A stretch of 29,333 nt of DNA from NCBI GenBank assembly GCA_002339015.1, contig DDJC01000064.1:1-29333 (forward strand), written 5' to 3'. Under the pieces are notes generated by a model, which saw only the letters and a list, made by a program, of their open reading frames with translations, ran no database searches and was not told where the DNA came from. The DNA is from Burkholderiales bacterium UBA1834 (GTDB taxonomy: Bacteria; Pseudomonadota; Gammaproteobacteria; Burkholderiales; Burkholderiaceae_C). This document shows positions 15,888 to 24,017 of this stretch, one piece after another; within the stretch, counting starts at the first letter, position 1, and the number at the start of each line of letters is the position of its first letter. The position numbers and the translations under genes were made by a program.

Positions 15888-16655
15888 TCAATCCCGCAAC
15901 CCGTCGTGCAAGGCCACCATTTCCTGTGTCAGCTTGTGCCGCGCATCCAGGTGAATCATCGGTCGCGCCAGCTGGTGCGATTCCTTGATCTTGACGGAAG
16001 CGCTGAGGTAGGGCTGCAGCACCGGCAGCCCTTCGTCCACCAGCTCACGCACCAGTTGCTGCGGCAGGTTGGCGCGTGGCTGGAACTGGTTGACCACGAT
16101 GCCGCTCACCTTCAAGTCCGCGTTGTGATCGGCCTGGATCTCCTGCACGTTGTCCAGCAGGCTGTAGAGCGCACGGCGCGAAAAATCGTCGCAGTCAAAG
16201 GGGATCAGGCAGCCCTCGGCGGCTATCAGCGCCGAGCGCGTGTAGAAGTTCAGTGCAGGCGGCGTGTCGATGTAGACGCGGTCGTAGCTGTCGGCCAGCT
16301 CGGCCAGGGCTTCACGCAGCTTGTAGATCTTGTAGCGCGATTCCAGCTTGGCCTGCAGCTCATCGAGCTGCGGGCTGGAGGGCATCAGGTCCAGGTTGTC
16401 CCAGGGCGTGGCCACGATGAACTCGGGCGTGTCCTTGGGACGGGCGGTGAACTTGAGCGTCTGGTCGAAAAAATCGGCCGCACCCAGGGTGCCCTCTGGC
16501 AGATCACCCCCCAGCAGGTAGTGGGTGGTGTTGCCCTGCGGGTCCAGGTCGACCACCAGGGTGCGCAGCCCTTGCTGGGCGCTGATGGCCGCCAGGTTGC
16601 ACGTGATGGTGGACTTGCCGACCCCACCCTTCTGGTTGAACACGACATACCGCAT
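15888..16655 (-). CDS. ParA-family ATPase
   Basis: A 255-residue ParA/MinD-type ATPase. The deviant Walker A is KGGVGKST (9-16), Walker A' is VVDLDPQGNTTH, and Walker B-like DRVYIDTPPAL follows. Such proteins position DNA or other cargo by ATP-driven dimerisation. No ParB or parS candidate is adjacent, so it is an orphan member and not a plasmid or chromosome partition pair. ATG 16655 starts directly at the beta strand of the fold; the frame is open 17 codons further. It follows minE by 66 bases on the same strand. A dyad at 16691-16706 in that gap suggests its own control. The cargo is unknown. Confidence 0.9.
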   Translation of the reverse strand: MRYVVFNQKGGVGKSTITCNLAAISAQQGLRTLVVDLDPQGNTTHYLLGGDLPEGTLGAADFFDQTLKFTARPKDTPEFIVATPWDNLDLMPSSPQLDELQAKLESRYKIYKLREALAELADSYDRVYIDTPPALNFYTRSALIAAEGCLIPFDCDDFSRRALYSLLDNVQEIQADHNADLKVSGIVVNQFQPRANLPQQLVRELVDEGLPVLQPYLSASVKIKESHQLARPMIHLDARHKLTQEMVALHDGLRD

Positions 16656-16690
16656 GGCTGCACCCTCGTCCGCTGTCAATCGTGCAGCTA

Positions 16691-16706
16691 TTGTGCACTG
16701 CAACAA
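16691..16706. promoter_or_regulatory. Imperfect palindrome upstream of the ParA-like gene
   Basis: TTGTGCACTGCAACAA is a 16-base imperfect palindrome (TTGT/ACAA arms) containing two TGCA units, 36 bases before the ParA-like start. TGC-rich dyads of this type occur before polyhydroxybutyrate granule genes (PhaR sites), but that link is only a resemblance. Confidence 0.3.
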
Positions 16707-16721
16707 GGGTGCTTTTTCAGC

Positions 16722-16985
16722 TTAGCGGTTCGCTGCGTCCGGCAGTTCGATCTTGACTTCCAGCACTTCGAGGTCGTCCTGGCGTTCCAGGTGCACCTTG
16801 ATGTCGTCCGGGTTGATGGACACGTACTTGGAGATCACGGCCACCAACTCGCGCTGCAGGTCGGGCAGGTAGTTGGGGCTGCTGGAGCGGCCGTTGCGCT
16901 CGTGGGCCAGGATCAGCTGCAGCCGTTCCTTGGCCACGCTGGCCGTCTGCTTCTTTTCGCCGAGGAAGAAGTTGAGGAATCCCAT
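16722..16985 (-). CDS. minE: Cell division topological specificity factor MinE
   Basis: An 87-residue protein of the usual MinE length. The N-terminus MGFLNFFLGEKK is the membrane-binding helix, ERLQLILAHERN is the MinD-contacting region, and the C-terminal topological domain contains LPDLQRELVAVISKYV and LEVLEVKIELP. MinE stimulates MinD ATPase at the membrane and drives pole-to-pole oscillation. It starts four bases after the stop of minD, so translation is probably coupled. Confidence 0.98.
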   Translation of the reverse strand: MGFLNFFLGEKKQTASVAKERLQLILAHERNGRSSSPNYLPDLQRELVAVISKYVSINPDDIKVHLERQDDLEVLEVKIELPDAANR

Positions 16986-16989
16986 GGCC

Positions 16990-17805
16990 TTACTTGCCTC
17001 CGAACAGGCGCTTGAAGAAGCCGGGCTTTTCGGCCTCGACAAAGCGCAGGGGTTTGTCCTCGCCCAGGAAGCGCGCGATCACGTCCTTGTAGGCCTCGGA
17101 CACGTCGGAATCCTTCATGTGGATGGCCGGCACGCCCTGGTTCGAGGCGCTGAGCACGGTCTCGGATTCGGGGATCACGCCGATCAGCTTGATGCGCAGG
17201 ATCTCGTGGATGTCTTCCAGCGACAGCATCTGCCCGCCCTCGACCCGATTGGGGTTGTAGCGGGTGATGAGCAGGTGCTCCTTGATGGGCTCGAGCTTCT
17301 CGATGGCGCGCTTGGTCTTGCTGTTGAGCATGCCCAGGATGCGGTCCGAGTCGCGCACGGAGGAGACCTCGGGGTTGGTCACCACCAGGGCCTCGTCGGC
17401 GAAGTGCATGGCCATCAGCGCGCCCGTCTCGATGCCGGCGGGCGAGTCGCACACGATGTACTCGAAGCCCATCTCGGCCAGGCCCTTCAGCACCTTCTCG
17501 ACGCCGTCCTGAGTGAGCGCATCTTTGTCGCGCGTCTGCGAGGCGGCCAGCACGAACAGGTTGTCGCACTGCTTGTCCTTGATCAGGGCCTGGTTCAGGT
17601 TGGCCTCGCCGTGGATCACGTTGATCAGGTCATAGACCACGCGGCGTTCGCAGCCCATGATCAGGTCGAGGTTGCGCAGGCCGACGTCGAAGTCGATCAC
17701 GGCGGTCTTGTGGCCGCGCAGGGCGAGGCCGGAGGCGAAGCTGGCGCTGGTGGTCGTCTTGCCGACGCCACCTTTGCCGGAGGTCACCACGATGATCTTG
17801 GCCAT
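16990..17805 (-). CDS. minD: Septum site-determining ATPase MinD
   Basis: A 271-residue MinD. The deviant Walker A is SGKGGVGKTTT (9-19), Walker A' lies in VIDFDVGLRNLDLIMG, and the IVCDSPAGIE Walker B segment is present. The C-terminal EKPGFFKRLFGGK end is an amphipathic membrane-targeting helix. MinD binds membrane as an ATP dimer and recruits MinC. It is the middle gene of minC-minD-minE, 43 bases after minC. Confidence 0.98.
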   Translation of the reverse strand: MAKIIVVTSGKGGVGKTTTSASFASGLALRGHKTAVIDFDVGLRNLDLIMGCERRVVYDLINVIHGEANLNQALIKDKQCDNLFVLAASQTRDKDALTQDGVEKVLKGLAEMGFEYIVCDSPAGIETGALMAMHFADEALVVTNPEVSSVRDSDRILGMLNSKTKRAIEKLEPIKEHLLITRYNPNRVEGGQMLSLEDIHEILRIKLIGVIPESETVLSASNQGVPAIHMKDSDVSEAYKDVIARFLGEDKPLRFVEAEKPGFFKRLFGGK

Positions 17806-17848
17806 GGAAGGCGGTCCTTTCGAGTTGGTTCGGTCGATGTTCAGAAAA

Positions 17849-18613
17849 TCAGGATTTGCTCAGCGCCTCGTACACCAGGCGATCGCCCTCCAGCCGGATC
17901 TGTGCCGGCTTGCCGACCACATCGGGCGGCAGGGGGTTGTCGGTGGTGCGGTAAGTGCCGGCGATCGAAATCAGTTCGGGCTCCATGCTGGCCGCGAAGA
18001 TGCGGGCCTCGGTGTTGCCCTTGGCGCCCGCGATCGCCTTGCCGCGCAGCGGGGCATACACGTGGATGTGGCCGTCGGCGATCACCTCGGCGCCGTTGTT
18101 CACGGCGGCCAGCACGATCAGGTCGCCGCCCTTGGCGTAGACCTGCTGGCCGGAGCGCAGCGGCTTGTCGATCACCAGCGTGGGCACGGCGGTGGGCACC
18201 TGCACGGGCACCTCGACCGGCACTTCGCGGATCACCTCGCGCACCACCTCCTGCACCACGGTTTCGACGCGGGCGGGGGCCGATTGGCCATCGGGCGCTT
18301 CACCCAGGCCGGCCTTGAGGGCCGCGGCCATCTGGCCGGGGTTGCCGCCGCGCACCGCCACGGGCGTGAGCTGGAACCTGGTCAGCAGCTCGATCAGGCC
18401 GGCGAAGTTGGGCAGCGACTCCAGGCTGGCCAGGTGCGTCAGGTCGATCACGACCGGGTCGCGGCTGAAGAAATCGGGCGTGTCGCCAAAACGCTCCTCC
18501 ATGGCTTGCGCCAGGGTCTGCAGGCTCATGGTCTTGAGCACGAAGGACATCAAGGTGAGCGAGGCACTCTTGAAGTCGAACGGCGAGGAAGCGTTCCCGG
18601 TGGAGGCTGACAT
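17849..18613 (-). CDS. minC: Septum site-determining protein MinC
   Basis: A 254-residue MinC, inhibitor of FtsZ assembly away from mid-cell. The N-terminal domain (about 8-110) begins with FDFKSASLTLMSFVLKT. The C-terminal beta-helix domain (about 155-254) has RSGQQVYAKGGDLIVLAAVN, GAEVIADGHIHVYAPLRGKA and GNTEARIFAASMEPELISIAG, the MinD- and septum-binding part. Between them lies a linker of alternating Val-Pro/Val-Glu units (EVVREVIREVPVEVPVQVP). ATG 18613 fits the domain start; the frame is open far upstream but there opposes other genes. A promoter candidate stands just upstream. Confidence 0.96.
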   Translation of the reverse strand: MSASTGNASSPFDFKSASLTLMSFVLKTMSLQTLAQAMEERFGDTPDFFSRDPVVIDLTHLASLESLPNFAGLIELLTRFQLTPVAVRGGNPGQMAAALKAGLGEAPDGQSAPARVETVVQEVVREVIREVPVEVPVQVPTAVPTLVIDKPLRSGQQVYAKGGDLIVLAAVNNGAEVIADGHIHVYAPLRGKAIAGAKGNTEARIFAASMEPELISIAGTYRTTDNPLPPDVVGKPAQIRLEGDRLVYEALSKS

Positions 18614-18639
18614 GGACGACGGTCGCTGAGAAAGCGCCG

Positions 18640-18667
18640 ATTTTAAGTCAGCGAACGTGCCGTTCCA
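18640..18667 (-). promoter_or_regulatory. Sigma-70-like promoter for minCDE
   Basis: On the minus strand, TGGAAC (18667-18662) and TAAAAT (18645-18640) are separated by 16 bases, matching four and five of six consensus positions. The predicted start, near 18633, would give a leader of about 20 bases before minC. The remaining part of the gap up to 18771 shows nothing else. Confidence 0.5.
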
Positions 18668-18771
18668 GGATGGGTGCGAAGGAGTTTCCCATTGTGGGCG
18701 GGATGGAGATGGCGAGTGAGGGACTGCGACACGAGGGCGGTTGACGCGCCCGCGGCTCGTGCCGTACCCGT

Positions 18772-19608
18772 TCAGGCTGCATGAGCGAGCGGCGTGCTCA
18801 GGCTGCCGATCACCTGCGCGATCACTTCGGGCGCGCGCAGGATGCGGCGGTGCCCCACACCTTGCACGCTGACCAGTTGTGACAGTGGCCAGGCTTCGTT
18901 GAGGGCCAGCGATTCGGTGAAGGGCACTTCCTTGTCCTGCGGATCGTGCAGGATCAGGGCGGGGTGGTCGAAACCGCCGCGCAAAGCGGGGATGTCCATC
19001 TCGCTCATCGGAAAGCCCAGCTGCGCCTCGAGCCCGCCGCGGTAGGCGGCGATGTCCTCGCGCGCCAGGCCCAGGGCCAGCGCGAAGCCCGTGGCCACAC
19101 GCTTGAGCGACGACGGCCCCGAGATGTGCACGCTGGCATCGACCTTCAGGCCATGTGCGAAGGCATACAGCGTGGCGGCCGAGCCCGCCGAATGCCCGAT
19201 GGTGGCGTGGATCGGCCCGAAAGCCTGCTGGACGGCCAGCAGCCCCTGGCCCCACAGCAGTACGTTGGCCGTGTCGCCCGTGGAGGCGCCATGGGCCAGG
19301 TTGTCCACCGCCGTGACCTGGAAGCCCGCGCGCAGCAGTGGGTGCACCCAGGCGTGCCAGTGGCTGGCGCGGCTTTCCCAGCCGTGCACCAGCAGCATGC
19401 GCGGGCCACCCTGGCCCCAGCTCCAGGTGGCCAGGGTGTGGTCTTGCAGGCGCCCTGGTACGCCGAGCACCACGGCGATGTCGCGGCGCTCGGCGGTGTC
19501 CAGCAGGGCGGTTTCCGCATCGGTCAGCGGCTTGGCGGGGCCTGGGTGGCCGAACGCGCGCACGATGGCCTGGACGCTGGGGCGTTGAAGGGTGTCGTTG
19601 ATGGACAT
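18772..19608 (-). CDS. Alpha/beta hydrolase
   Basis: A 278-residue alpha/beta-hydrolase fold protein. LLVHGWESRASHW (73-84) is the oxyanion-hole region, S140 in GHSAGS is the nucleophile, D222 or D225 (HDPQDKEVPF) the acid and H253 (GVGHRRIL) the base, so the triad is complete. The substrate is not predictable; an ester or thioester is consistent with its neighbour. ATG 19608 is chosen for the AAGGAG six to seven bases upstream. It follows the thiolase gene by 24 bases on the same strand, and both lie downstream of tetR, suggesting one acyl-CoA-linked operon. Confidence 0.92.
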   Translation of the reverse strand: MSINDTLQRPSVQAIVRAFGHPGPAKPLTDAETALLDTAERRDIAVVLGVPGRLQDHTLATWSWGQGGPRMLLVHGWESRASHWHAWVHPLLRAGFQVTAVDNLAHGASTGDTANVLLWGQGLLAVQQAFGPIHATIGHSAGSAATLYAFAHGLKVDASVHISGPSSLKRVATGFALALGLAREDIAAYRGGLEAQLGFPMSEMDIPALRGGFDHPALILHDPQDKEVPFTESLALNEAWPLSQLVSVQGVGHRRILRAPEVIAQVIGSLSTPLAHAA

Positions 19609-19632
19609 GGCGGGCTCCTTGCGCAAGCGGGT

Positions 19633-20772
19633 TCAGGCGAGTGATTCGAGGATCGTGGCGATGCCCTGGCCGCCGCCGATGCACTGCGTGGACAGCGCAT
19701 AGCGCCCCTTGGTGCGCGCCAGCAGGGCCGCGGCCTTGCCGGTGATGCGCGCGCCGGTGGCGCCCAGCGGGTGGCCCAGGGCCAGCGCGCCGCCGTCCAC
19801 GTTGACCTTGTCGATGTCCAGGCCCAGTTCGCGGATGCACGCCAGGGCCTGCGAGCCGAAGGCTTCGTTGATCTCGACGATGTCCAGGTCGGCGGCGGTC
19901 AGTCCGGCGCGGGCCAGGGCCTTGCGCGTGGCGGGCACCGGGCCGATGCCCATCACGGCCGGATCGCAGCCGATGCTGGCGAAGGTGCGGATGCGGGCCA
20001 GCGGCACCAGACCATGGCGCGCGGCGAAGTCCTCGTGCACCACCAGCACGGCGGCGGCGCCATCCGTCAGCGGCGAGGAGGTGCCGGCGGTGACCACGCC
20101 ATCGGGGCGGAAGGCGGGCTTGAGGTTCGCCAGCGCCTCCAGCGAGGTGCCGGGGCGGATGCAGCCGTCGGTGTCGATCACCTGACCATCAGGCGTGGTG
20201 ATGGGCACGATCTCGTCCTTGAGCAGGCCCTGCTCACGGGCGGCGGCGGCCTTGCGGTGCGACACGAAAGCGAGCTGCTCCTGATCGGCGCGCGACACGT
20301 TCCAGCGCTGGGCCACGTTCTCGGCGGTCTGGCCCATGGCCATGTAGGCGTCCGGGTAGCTGGCGATCAGCTCGGGGCTGGGGTCGAAGGTCAGGCCGCC
20401 CTGGGGCACCATGGTCATCGACTCGACGCCGGCCGCCACATAGGCCTCGCCGATGCCCGCCTCGATCTGCGCGGCGGCCACGTGGATGGACGACATCGAC
20501 GAGCCGCAGAAGCGGTTTACCGTCATCCCGCCGACGTGTTCGGGCAGGCCGGCCAGGAAGCCGACGATGCGGGCCAGGTTGTTGCCCTGCGGGCCTTCGG
20601 GGTAGGCACAGCCCAGGATCAGGTCTTCCAGCAGGGCCGGGTCCAGATCGACGCGGCCCAGCAGGCCCTTGACGGTCTGCGCGGCCAGGGTGTCGGGCCG
20701 GGTCTTGGCCAGCGCGCCCTTGGTGGCGAAGTGGAAGGGCGAGCGGGCGTAGGCGGCGATGACGGCTTTCAT
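19633..20772 (-). CDS. Thiolase (acetyl-CoA acyltransferase)
   Basis: A 379-residue thiolase-fold enzyme. The acyl-accepting Cys is C89 (NRFCGSSMSS), with NEAF, the His near 334 (GHPLGATGARI) and the second Cys near 364 (CIGGGQG) completing the active site. It either cleaves 3-ketoacyl-CoA in beta-oxidation or condenses acyl-CoAs. The FadA-like N-terminus and lack of a hydroxyacyl-CoA dehydrogenase neighbour leave the direction open. An AAGGAG six bases before ATG 20772 is a strong ribosome site. A copy of the TetR operator stands upstream, so this gene is probably repressed by the TetR protein until an acyl ligand appears. Confidence 0.95.
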   Translation of the reverse strand: MKAVIAAYARSPFHFATKGALAKTRPDTLAAQTVKGLLGRVDLDPALLEDLILGCAYPEGPQGNNLARIVGFLAGLPEHVGGMTVNRFCGSSMSSIHVAAAQIEAGIGEAYVAAGVESMTMVPQGGLTFDPSPELIASYPDAYMAMGQTAENVAQRWNVSRADQEQLAFVSHRKAAAAREQGLLKDEIVPITTPDGQVIDTDGCIRPGTSLEALANLKPAFRPDGVVTAGTSSPLTDGAAAVLVVHEDFAARHGLVPLARIRTFASIGCDPAVMGIGPVPATRKALARAGLTAADLDIVEINEAFGSQALACIRELGLDIDKVNVDGGALALGHPLGATGARITGKAAALLARTKGRYALSTQCIGGGQGIATILESLA

Positions 20773-20791
20773 GGTGGCTCCTTCTGGATAT

Positions 20792-20822
20792 CTACCTGTC
20801 GGTTGGTAGGTTGTGCGGTCAA
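20792..20822 (-). promoter_or_regulatory. TetR operator and promoter of the thiolase gene
   Basis: CTACC (20792-20796), eight bases, GGTAG (20805-20809) reproduce the arm sequence and spacing found before tetR. A -35-like TTGACC lies upstream on the minus strand (20822-20817); at 17 bases the -10 would be ACAGGT, a weak match inside the operator. Repressor binding would block polymerase. Confidence 0.65.
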
Positions 20823-20851
20823 AAAAGTGGATCCTGCCCCGGCGACCGGGC

Positions 20852-21469
20852 TCAGGAACCTGCGGGGTGATCTGTGGCAGTGGCGGGTGGGTCGTCCAGG
20901 CCGAGCTGGCTGCGCACCAGCGCGATGGACGAGTCGAAATCCTCGACGCGGCCGGTGATGCGTGCGGCGATCAGCGAACCCTGGCACAGCGCGAAGACCT
21001 GGCCTGCCACGGCGGCGGGATCCTGCACACGCCCCTGGCGGGAGAGTTGCACCGTGAGCCAGTCCACCTGCATCTGGCGCAGGCGGGTGATGGCCTGGTG
21101 GATGTCGCTGTCGACCGCGTCCCAGCCCGGGATGAAGGCGGCGGCCGGGCACACGCGCCGGCCCGCGCCGATCACGTTGCGAAAGCCGTTGATGTAGATG
21201 CGAAAGCCCTCTTCGGGCGTGCCGTCGAAGGCTTTGAACCACTTGTCATAGGTGGCCATGGCCTGTTCGAGCACGGCCACGCCCAGCGCTTCCTTCGAAG
21301 GGAAGTGGTGATAGAGGCTCGCCTTGCGGATGCCCACGCGATCGGCCAGATCCTGGAAGCTGAAGCCCAGGTAGGAGCGCGTCTGGATCAGCTCACGCGC
21401 CGCCTTGAGGATGGTGTGGCGAGTGGAGCCCTGGACGGTTTCGACAGAGGTGGCCGATGCGGTGTTCAT
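20852..21469 (-). CDS. TetR-family transcriptional regulator
   Basis: A 205-residue TetR protein. The N-terminal DNA-binding domain (about 16-62) ends with the signature VGIRKASLYHHFPSKEAL. The C-terminal domain, with CPAAAFIPGWDAVDSDIHQA, is the ligand-binding part. It lies 79 bases upstream of the thiolase gene on the same strand. Identical dyads before tetR and before the thiolase indicate autoregulation and control of the thiolase-hydrolase pair, probably relieved by an acyl-CoA or related compound (inference from the targets). The ATG is only eight bases after a TACAGT -10 hexamer, so the transcript probably has almost no leader. Confidence 0.94.
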   Translation of the reverse strand: MNTASATSVETVQGSTRHTILKAARELIQTRSYLGFSFQDLADRVGIRKASLYHHFPSKEALGVAVLEQAMATYDKWFKAFDGTPEEGFRIYINGFRNVIGAGRRVCPAAAFIPGWDAVDSDIHQAITRLRQMQVDWLTVQLSRQGRVQDPAAVAGQVFALCQGSLIAARITGRVEDFDSSIALVRSQLGLDDPPATATDHPAGS

Positions 21470-21506
21470 GGCTACCTACTGTAAGGTAGGGAAAAATCCA
21501 TGTCAA
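21470..21506 (-). promoter_or_regulatory. tetR promoter overlapped by its operator
   Basis: On the minus strand a perfect TTGACA (21506-21501), a 17-base spacer and TACAGT (21483-21478) make a near-consensus sigma-70 promoter. The dyad CTACC (21472-21476), N8, GGTAG (21485-21489) covers the -10. Only eight bases separate the -10 from the tetR ATG, leaving a zero- to two-base leader. Confidence 0.75.
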
Positions 21507-21566
21507 GCGCGTGCTTGTTGAGCGAAGAGCCGTGGTGAGCATCCCCCCCTTGCTCGGCGCTGCGAT

Positions 21567-24017
21567 TCAGCGAGGTTTTTTGCGCGGCCCGCTGCCAGGC
21601 TGGCCGGAGCGACCAGTTTCGCCGGCGCCTCCGCCAACCTGACGCCGTGGGCCGCCATCGCGATGCCCTTGTTCACGCGGGGGCAGCCCTGTGTGCTGCG
21701 TCAGGATGCGCCCGGCGGGCGGCGTCCCACTCGACTTGGTGCGCCCTTGCGTTACCACCGAGGTCTTGGTGCCGGCCTGTGTGGAGTTCTTGCGGCGCGC
21801 GCTCTGGTAACCGCCATCGCCACTGGGCTGGTAGGTGGGGATCAGGTGGTGCTTGCCGTTGCCGATCAGGTCGGCTCGGCCCATGTCCTTGAGCGCCTCG
21901 CGCAGCAGCGGCCAGTTGTTCGGATCGTGGTAGCGCAGGAAGGCCTTGTGCAGGCGACGGCGGCGCTCGCCCTTGACGATGTCCACGCGCTCGGCCTTGC
22001 CCTCGATGCGGCTGATGCCCTTGAGCGGGTTCATGCCGGAGTGGTACATGGCCGTGGCGGTGGCCATGGGGCTGGGGTAGAAGGTCTGCACCTGGTCGGC
22101 CTTGAAGCCGTTGCGCTTGAGCCAGATCGCCAGGTTCATCATGTCTTCATCGGTGGTGCCCGGGTGGGCCGCGATGAAGTAGGGGATCAGGTACTGCTTC
22201 TTGCCGGCCTCTTCGCTGAACTGCTCGAACAGCTGCTTGAAGCGGTCGTAGGCGCCCATGCCGGGCTTCATCATCTTGCTCAGCGGGCCGGTCTCGGTGT
22301 GCTCGGGCGCGATCTTGAGGTAACCGCCCACGTGGTGGGTGACCAGCTCCTTGATGTACTCGGGTGATTTGACGGCCAGGTCGTAGCGCAGGCCGGAGCC
22401 GATCAGGATCTTCTTGACGCCGCGCAGCGCTCGCGCGCGGCGGTACATCTTGATCAGCGGGCCATGGTCGGTGTTGAGATTGCCGCACACGTCGGGGTAC
22501 ACGCACGAGGGCTTGCGGCAGGCCGCTTCGATCTCGGGCGATTTGCAGCCGATGCGGTACATGTTGGCTGTGGGGCCGCCCAGGTCGGAGATGACACCGG
22601 TGAAGCCCTTGACGCTGTCGCGGATGGCCTCGATCTCGCGGATGACCGAATCCTCGCTGCGGCTCTGGATGATGCGGCCCTCGTGCTCGGTGATGGAGCA
22701 GAAGGTGCACCCGCCGAAGCAGCCGCGCATGATGTTCACGCTGAAGCGGATCATGTCCCACGCGGGGATCACGGCATCGCCATAGCCGGGGTGCGGTGCG
22801 CGGGCGTAGGGCAGGTCGAACACCAGGTCCATCTCGGGCGTGGTGAGCGGGATGGGCGGCGGCGTGATCCATACATCGCGCGCGCCGGGGCCTTCGCCGT
22901 GCAGTTGCACCAGCGCGCGGGCGTTGCCGGGGTTGGTCTCGAGGTGCAGCACGCGGTTGGCGTGGGCGTAGAGCACCGGGTCGTCCTTGACCTGCTCGTA
23001 GGCGGGCAGGCGAATCACGGTGCGCTCGCGCGGGGGCAGCGCGATGCGGCCGGTGCGCGTGGGCAAGGGCTTGTCGGCGCCGGGCTGGCTCACGCTGGCG
23101 GTGCCGGCATTGCGCACGATCTGGATGGGCTTGGCGCCGCCGGCCAGATCGGCCTGGGCAGTGGCGGCCACAGGCGTGCCTGCCTTGACGGGATCGAATT
23201 CGCCGGCCTCTTCCAGCGCGCAGTTGCCGCCTTGCTCGGCTGCCTGCTGGCCCGTGGTCATGTAGGGGTTGATGTGCTGGTCGATGCGGCCGGGCTGGTC
23301 CACCTCGGTGGAATCGAGCTCGAACCAGCCCTGCGCCGTGCTGTCGTTGCGGCGGCGCACGAAGGCCGTGCCGCGCACATCGGTGATGGCCTCGATGGGC
23401 TCGCGCGCGGCCAGGCGGTGCGCGATCTCGACGATGGCGCGCTCGGCGTTGCCATACAGCAGGATGTCGGCCTTGGCGTCGAGCAGGATCGATCGGCGCA
23501 CCTTGTCCTGCCAGTAGTCATAGTGGGCGATGCGGCGCAGCGAGGCCTCGATGCCGCCCATCACGATGGGCACGTTGCCGTAGGCCTCGCGGCAGCGCTG
23601 CGCGTACACCATCGAGCAGCGGTCGGGGCGCGAGCCGCCCTGGCCGCCTGGCGTGTAGACGTCGTCGCTGCGGATCTTGCGATCAGCCGTGTAGCGGTTG
23701 ATCATCGAATCCATGTTGCCGGCCGTCACGCCCCAGAACAGGTTGGGGCGGCCGAGCTTCTTGAAGGGCTCGGCGCTCTGCCAGTCGGGCTGGGCGATGA
23801 TGCCCACGCGAAAGCCCTGGTTCTCCAGCATGCGGCCGATCACGGCCATGCCGAAGCTGGGATGGTCCACATAGGCATCGCCCGTGACGATGATCACGTC
23901 ACAGCTGTCCCAGCCCAGGGCGTCCATCTCGGCGCGCGTGGTGGGCAGGAATTTCGCCGTGCCGAAGCGCTTGGCCCAGAAGGGCTTGTAGGCGCTCAAA
24001 GGCTTGGCCGCCGGCAT
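21567..24017 (-). CDS. ygiQ: YgiQ-family radical SAM protein
   Basis: An 816-residue YgiQ/UPF0313 protein. The N-terminal cobalamin-binding-like part starts at PLSAYKPFWAKRFG and EMDALGWDSCDVIIVTGDAYVDHPSFGMAVIGRML. The radical SAM cluster motif CxxxCxxC (GCFGGCTFCSI) is near residue 430, followed by the conserved DLGGPTANMYRIGCK. A basic Gly/Lys-rich tail ends the protein. The reaction of the family is not known. The start is uncertain: the frame continues upstream to 24398 with plausible coding sequence (PLFDWLAPKFSAPAPVSNVP) but no good start there except GTG 24128. ATG 24017 has GGAG ten bases upstream. A one-base deletion in the leader would explain this (see findings). Confidence 0.9.
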   Translation of the reverse strand: MPAAKPLSAYKPFWAKRFGTAKFLPTTRAEMDALGWDSCDVIIVTGDAYVDHPSFGMAVIGRMLENQGFRVGIIAQPDWQSAEPFKKLGRPNLFWGVTAGNMDSMINRYTADRKIRSDDVYTPGGQGGSRPDRCSMVYAQRCREAYGNVPIVMGGIEASLRRIAHYDYWQDKVRRSILLDAKADILLYGNAERAIVEIAHRLAAREPIEAITDVRGTAFVRRRNDSTAQGWFELDSTEVDQPGRIDQHINPYMTTGQQAAEQGGNCALEEAGEFDPVKAGTPVAATAQADLAGGAKPIQIVRNAGTASVSQPGADKPLPTRTGRIALPPRERTVIRLPAYEQVKDDPVLYAHANRVLHLETNPGNARALVQLHGEGPGARDVWITPPPIPLTTPEMDLVFDLPYARAPHPGYGDAVIPAWDMIRFSVNIMRGCFGGCTFCSITEHEGRIIQSRSEDSVIREIEAIRDSVKGFTGVISDLGGPTANMYRIGCKSPEIEAACRKPSCVYPDVCGNLNTDHGPLIKMYRRARALRGVKKILIGSGLRYDLAVKSPEYIKELVTHHVGGYLKIAPEHTETGPLSKMMKPGMGAYDRFKQLFEQFSEEAGKKQYLIPYFIAAHPGTTDEDMMNLAIWLKRNGFKADQVQTFYPSPMATATAMYHSGMNPLKGISRIEGKAERVDIVKGERRRRLHKAFLRYHDPNNWPLLREALKDMGRADLIGNGKHHLIPTYQPSGDGGYQSARRKNSTQAGTKTSVVTQGRTKSSGTPPAGRILTQHTGLPPREQGHRDGGPRRQVGGGAGETGRSGQPGSGPRKKPR

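Noticed and set aside
15888..16655. ParAB partition locus or plasmid-derived origin.
   Set aside because: No ParB gene, no parS-like 16-base palindromes and no replication gene nearby.
16691..16706. Claiming a PhaR operator.
   Set aside because: Only a resemblance in TGC/GCA content; no polyhydroxyalkanoate gene is in the window to support it.
18614..19840. Upstream extension of the minC frame by about 400 codons.
   Set aside because: It overlaps the hydrolase in another frame on the same strand; the MinC fold and the promoter place the start at 18613.
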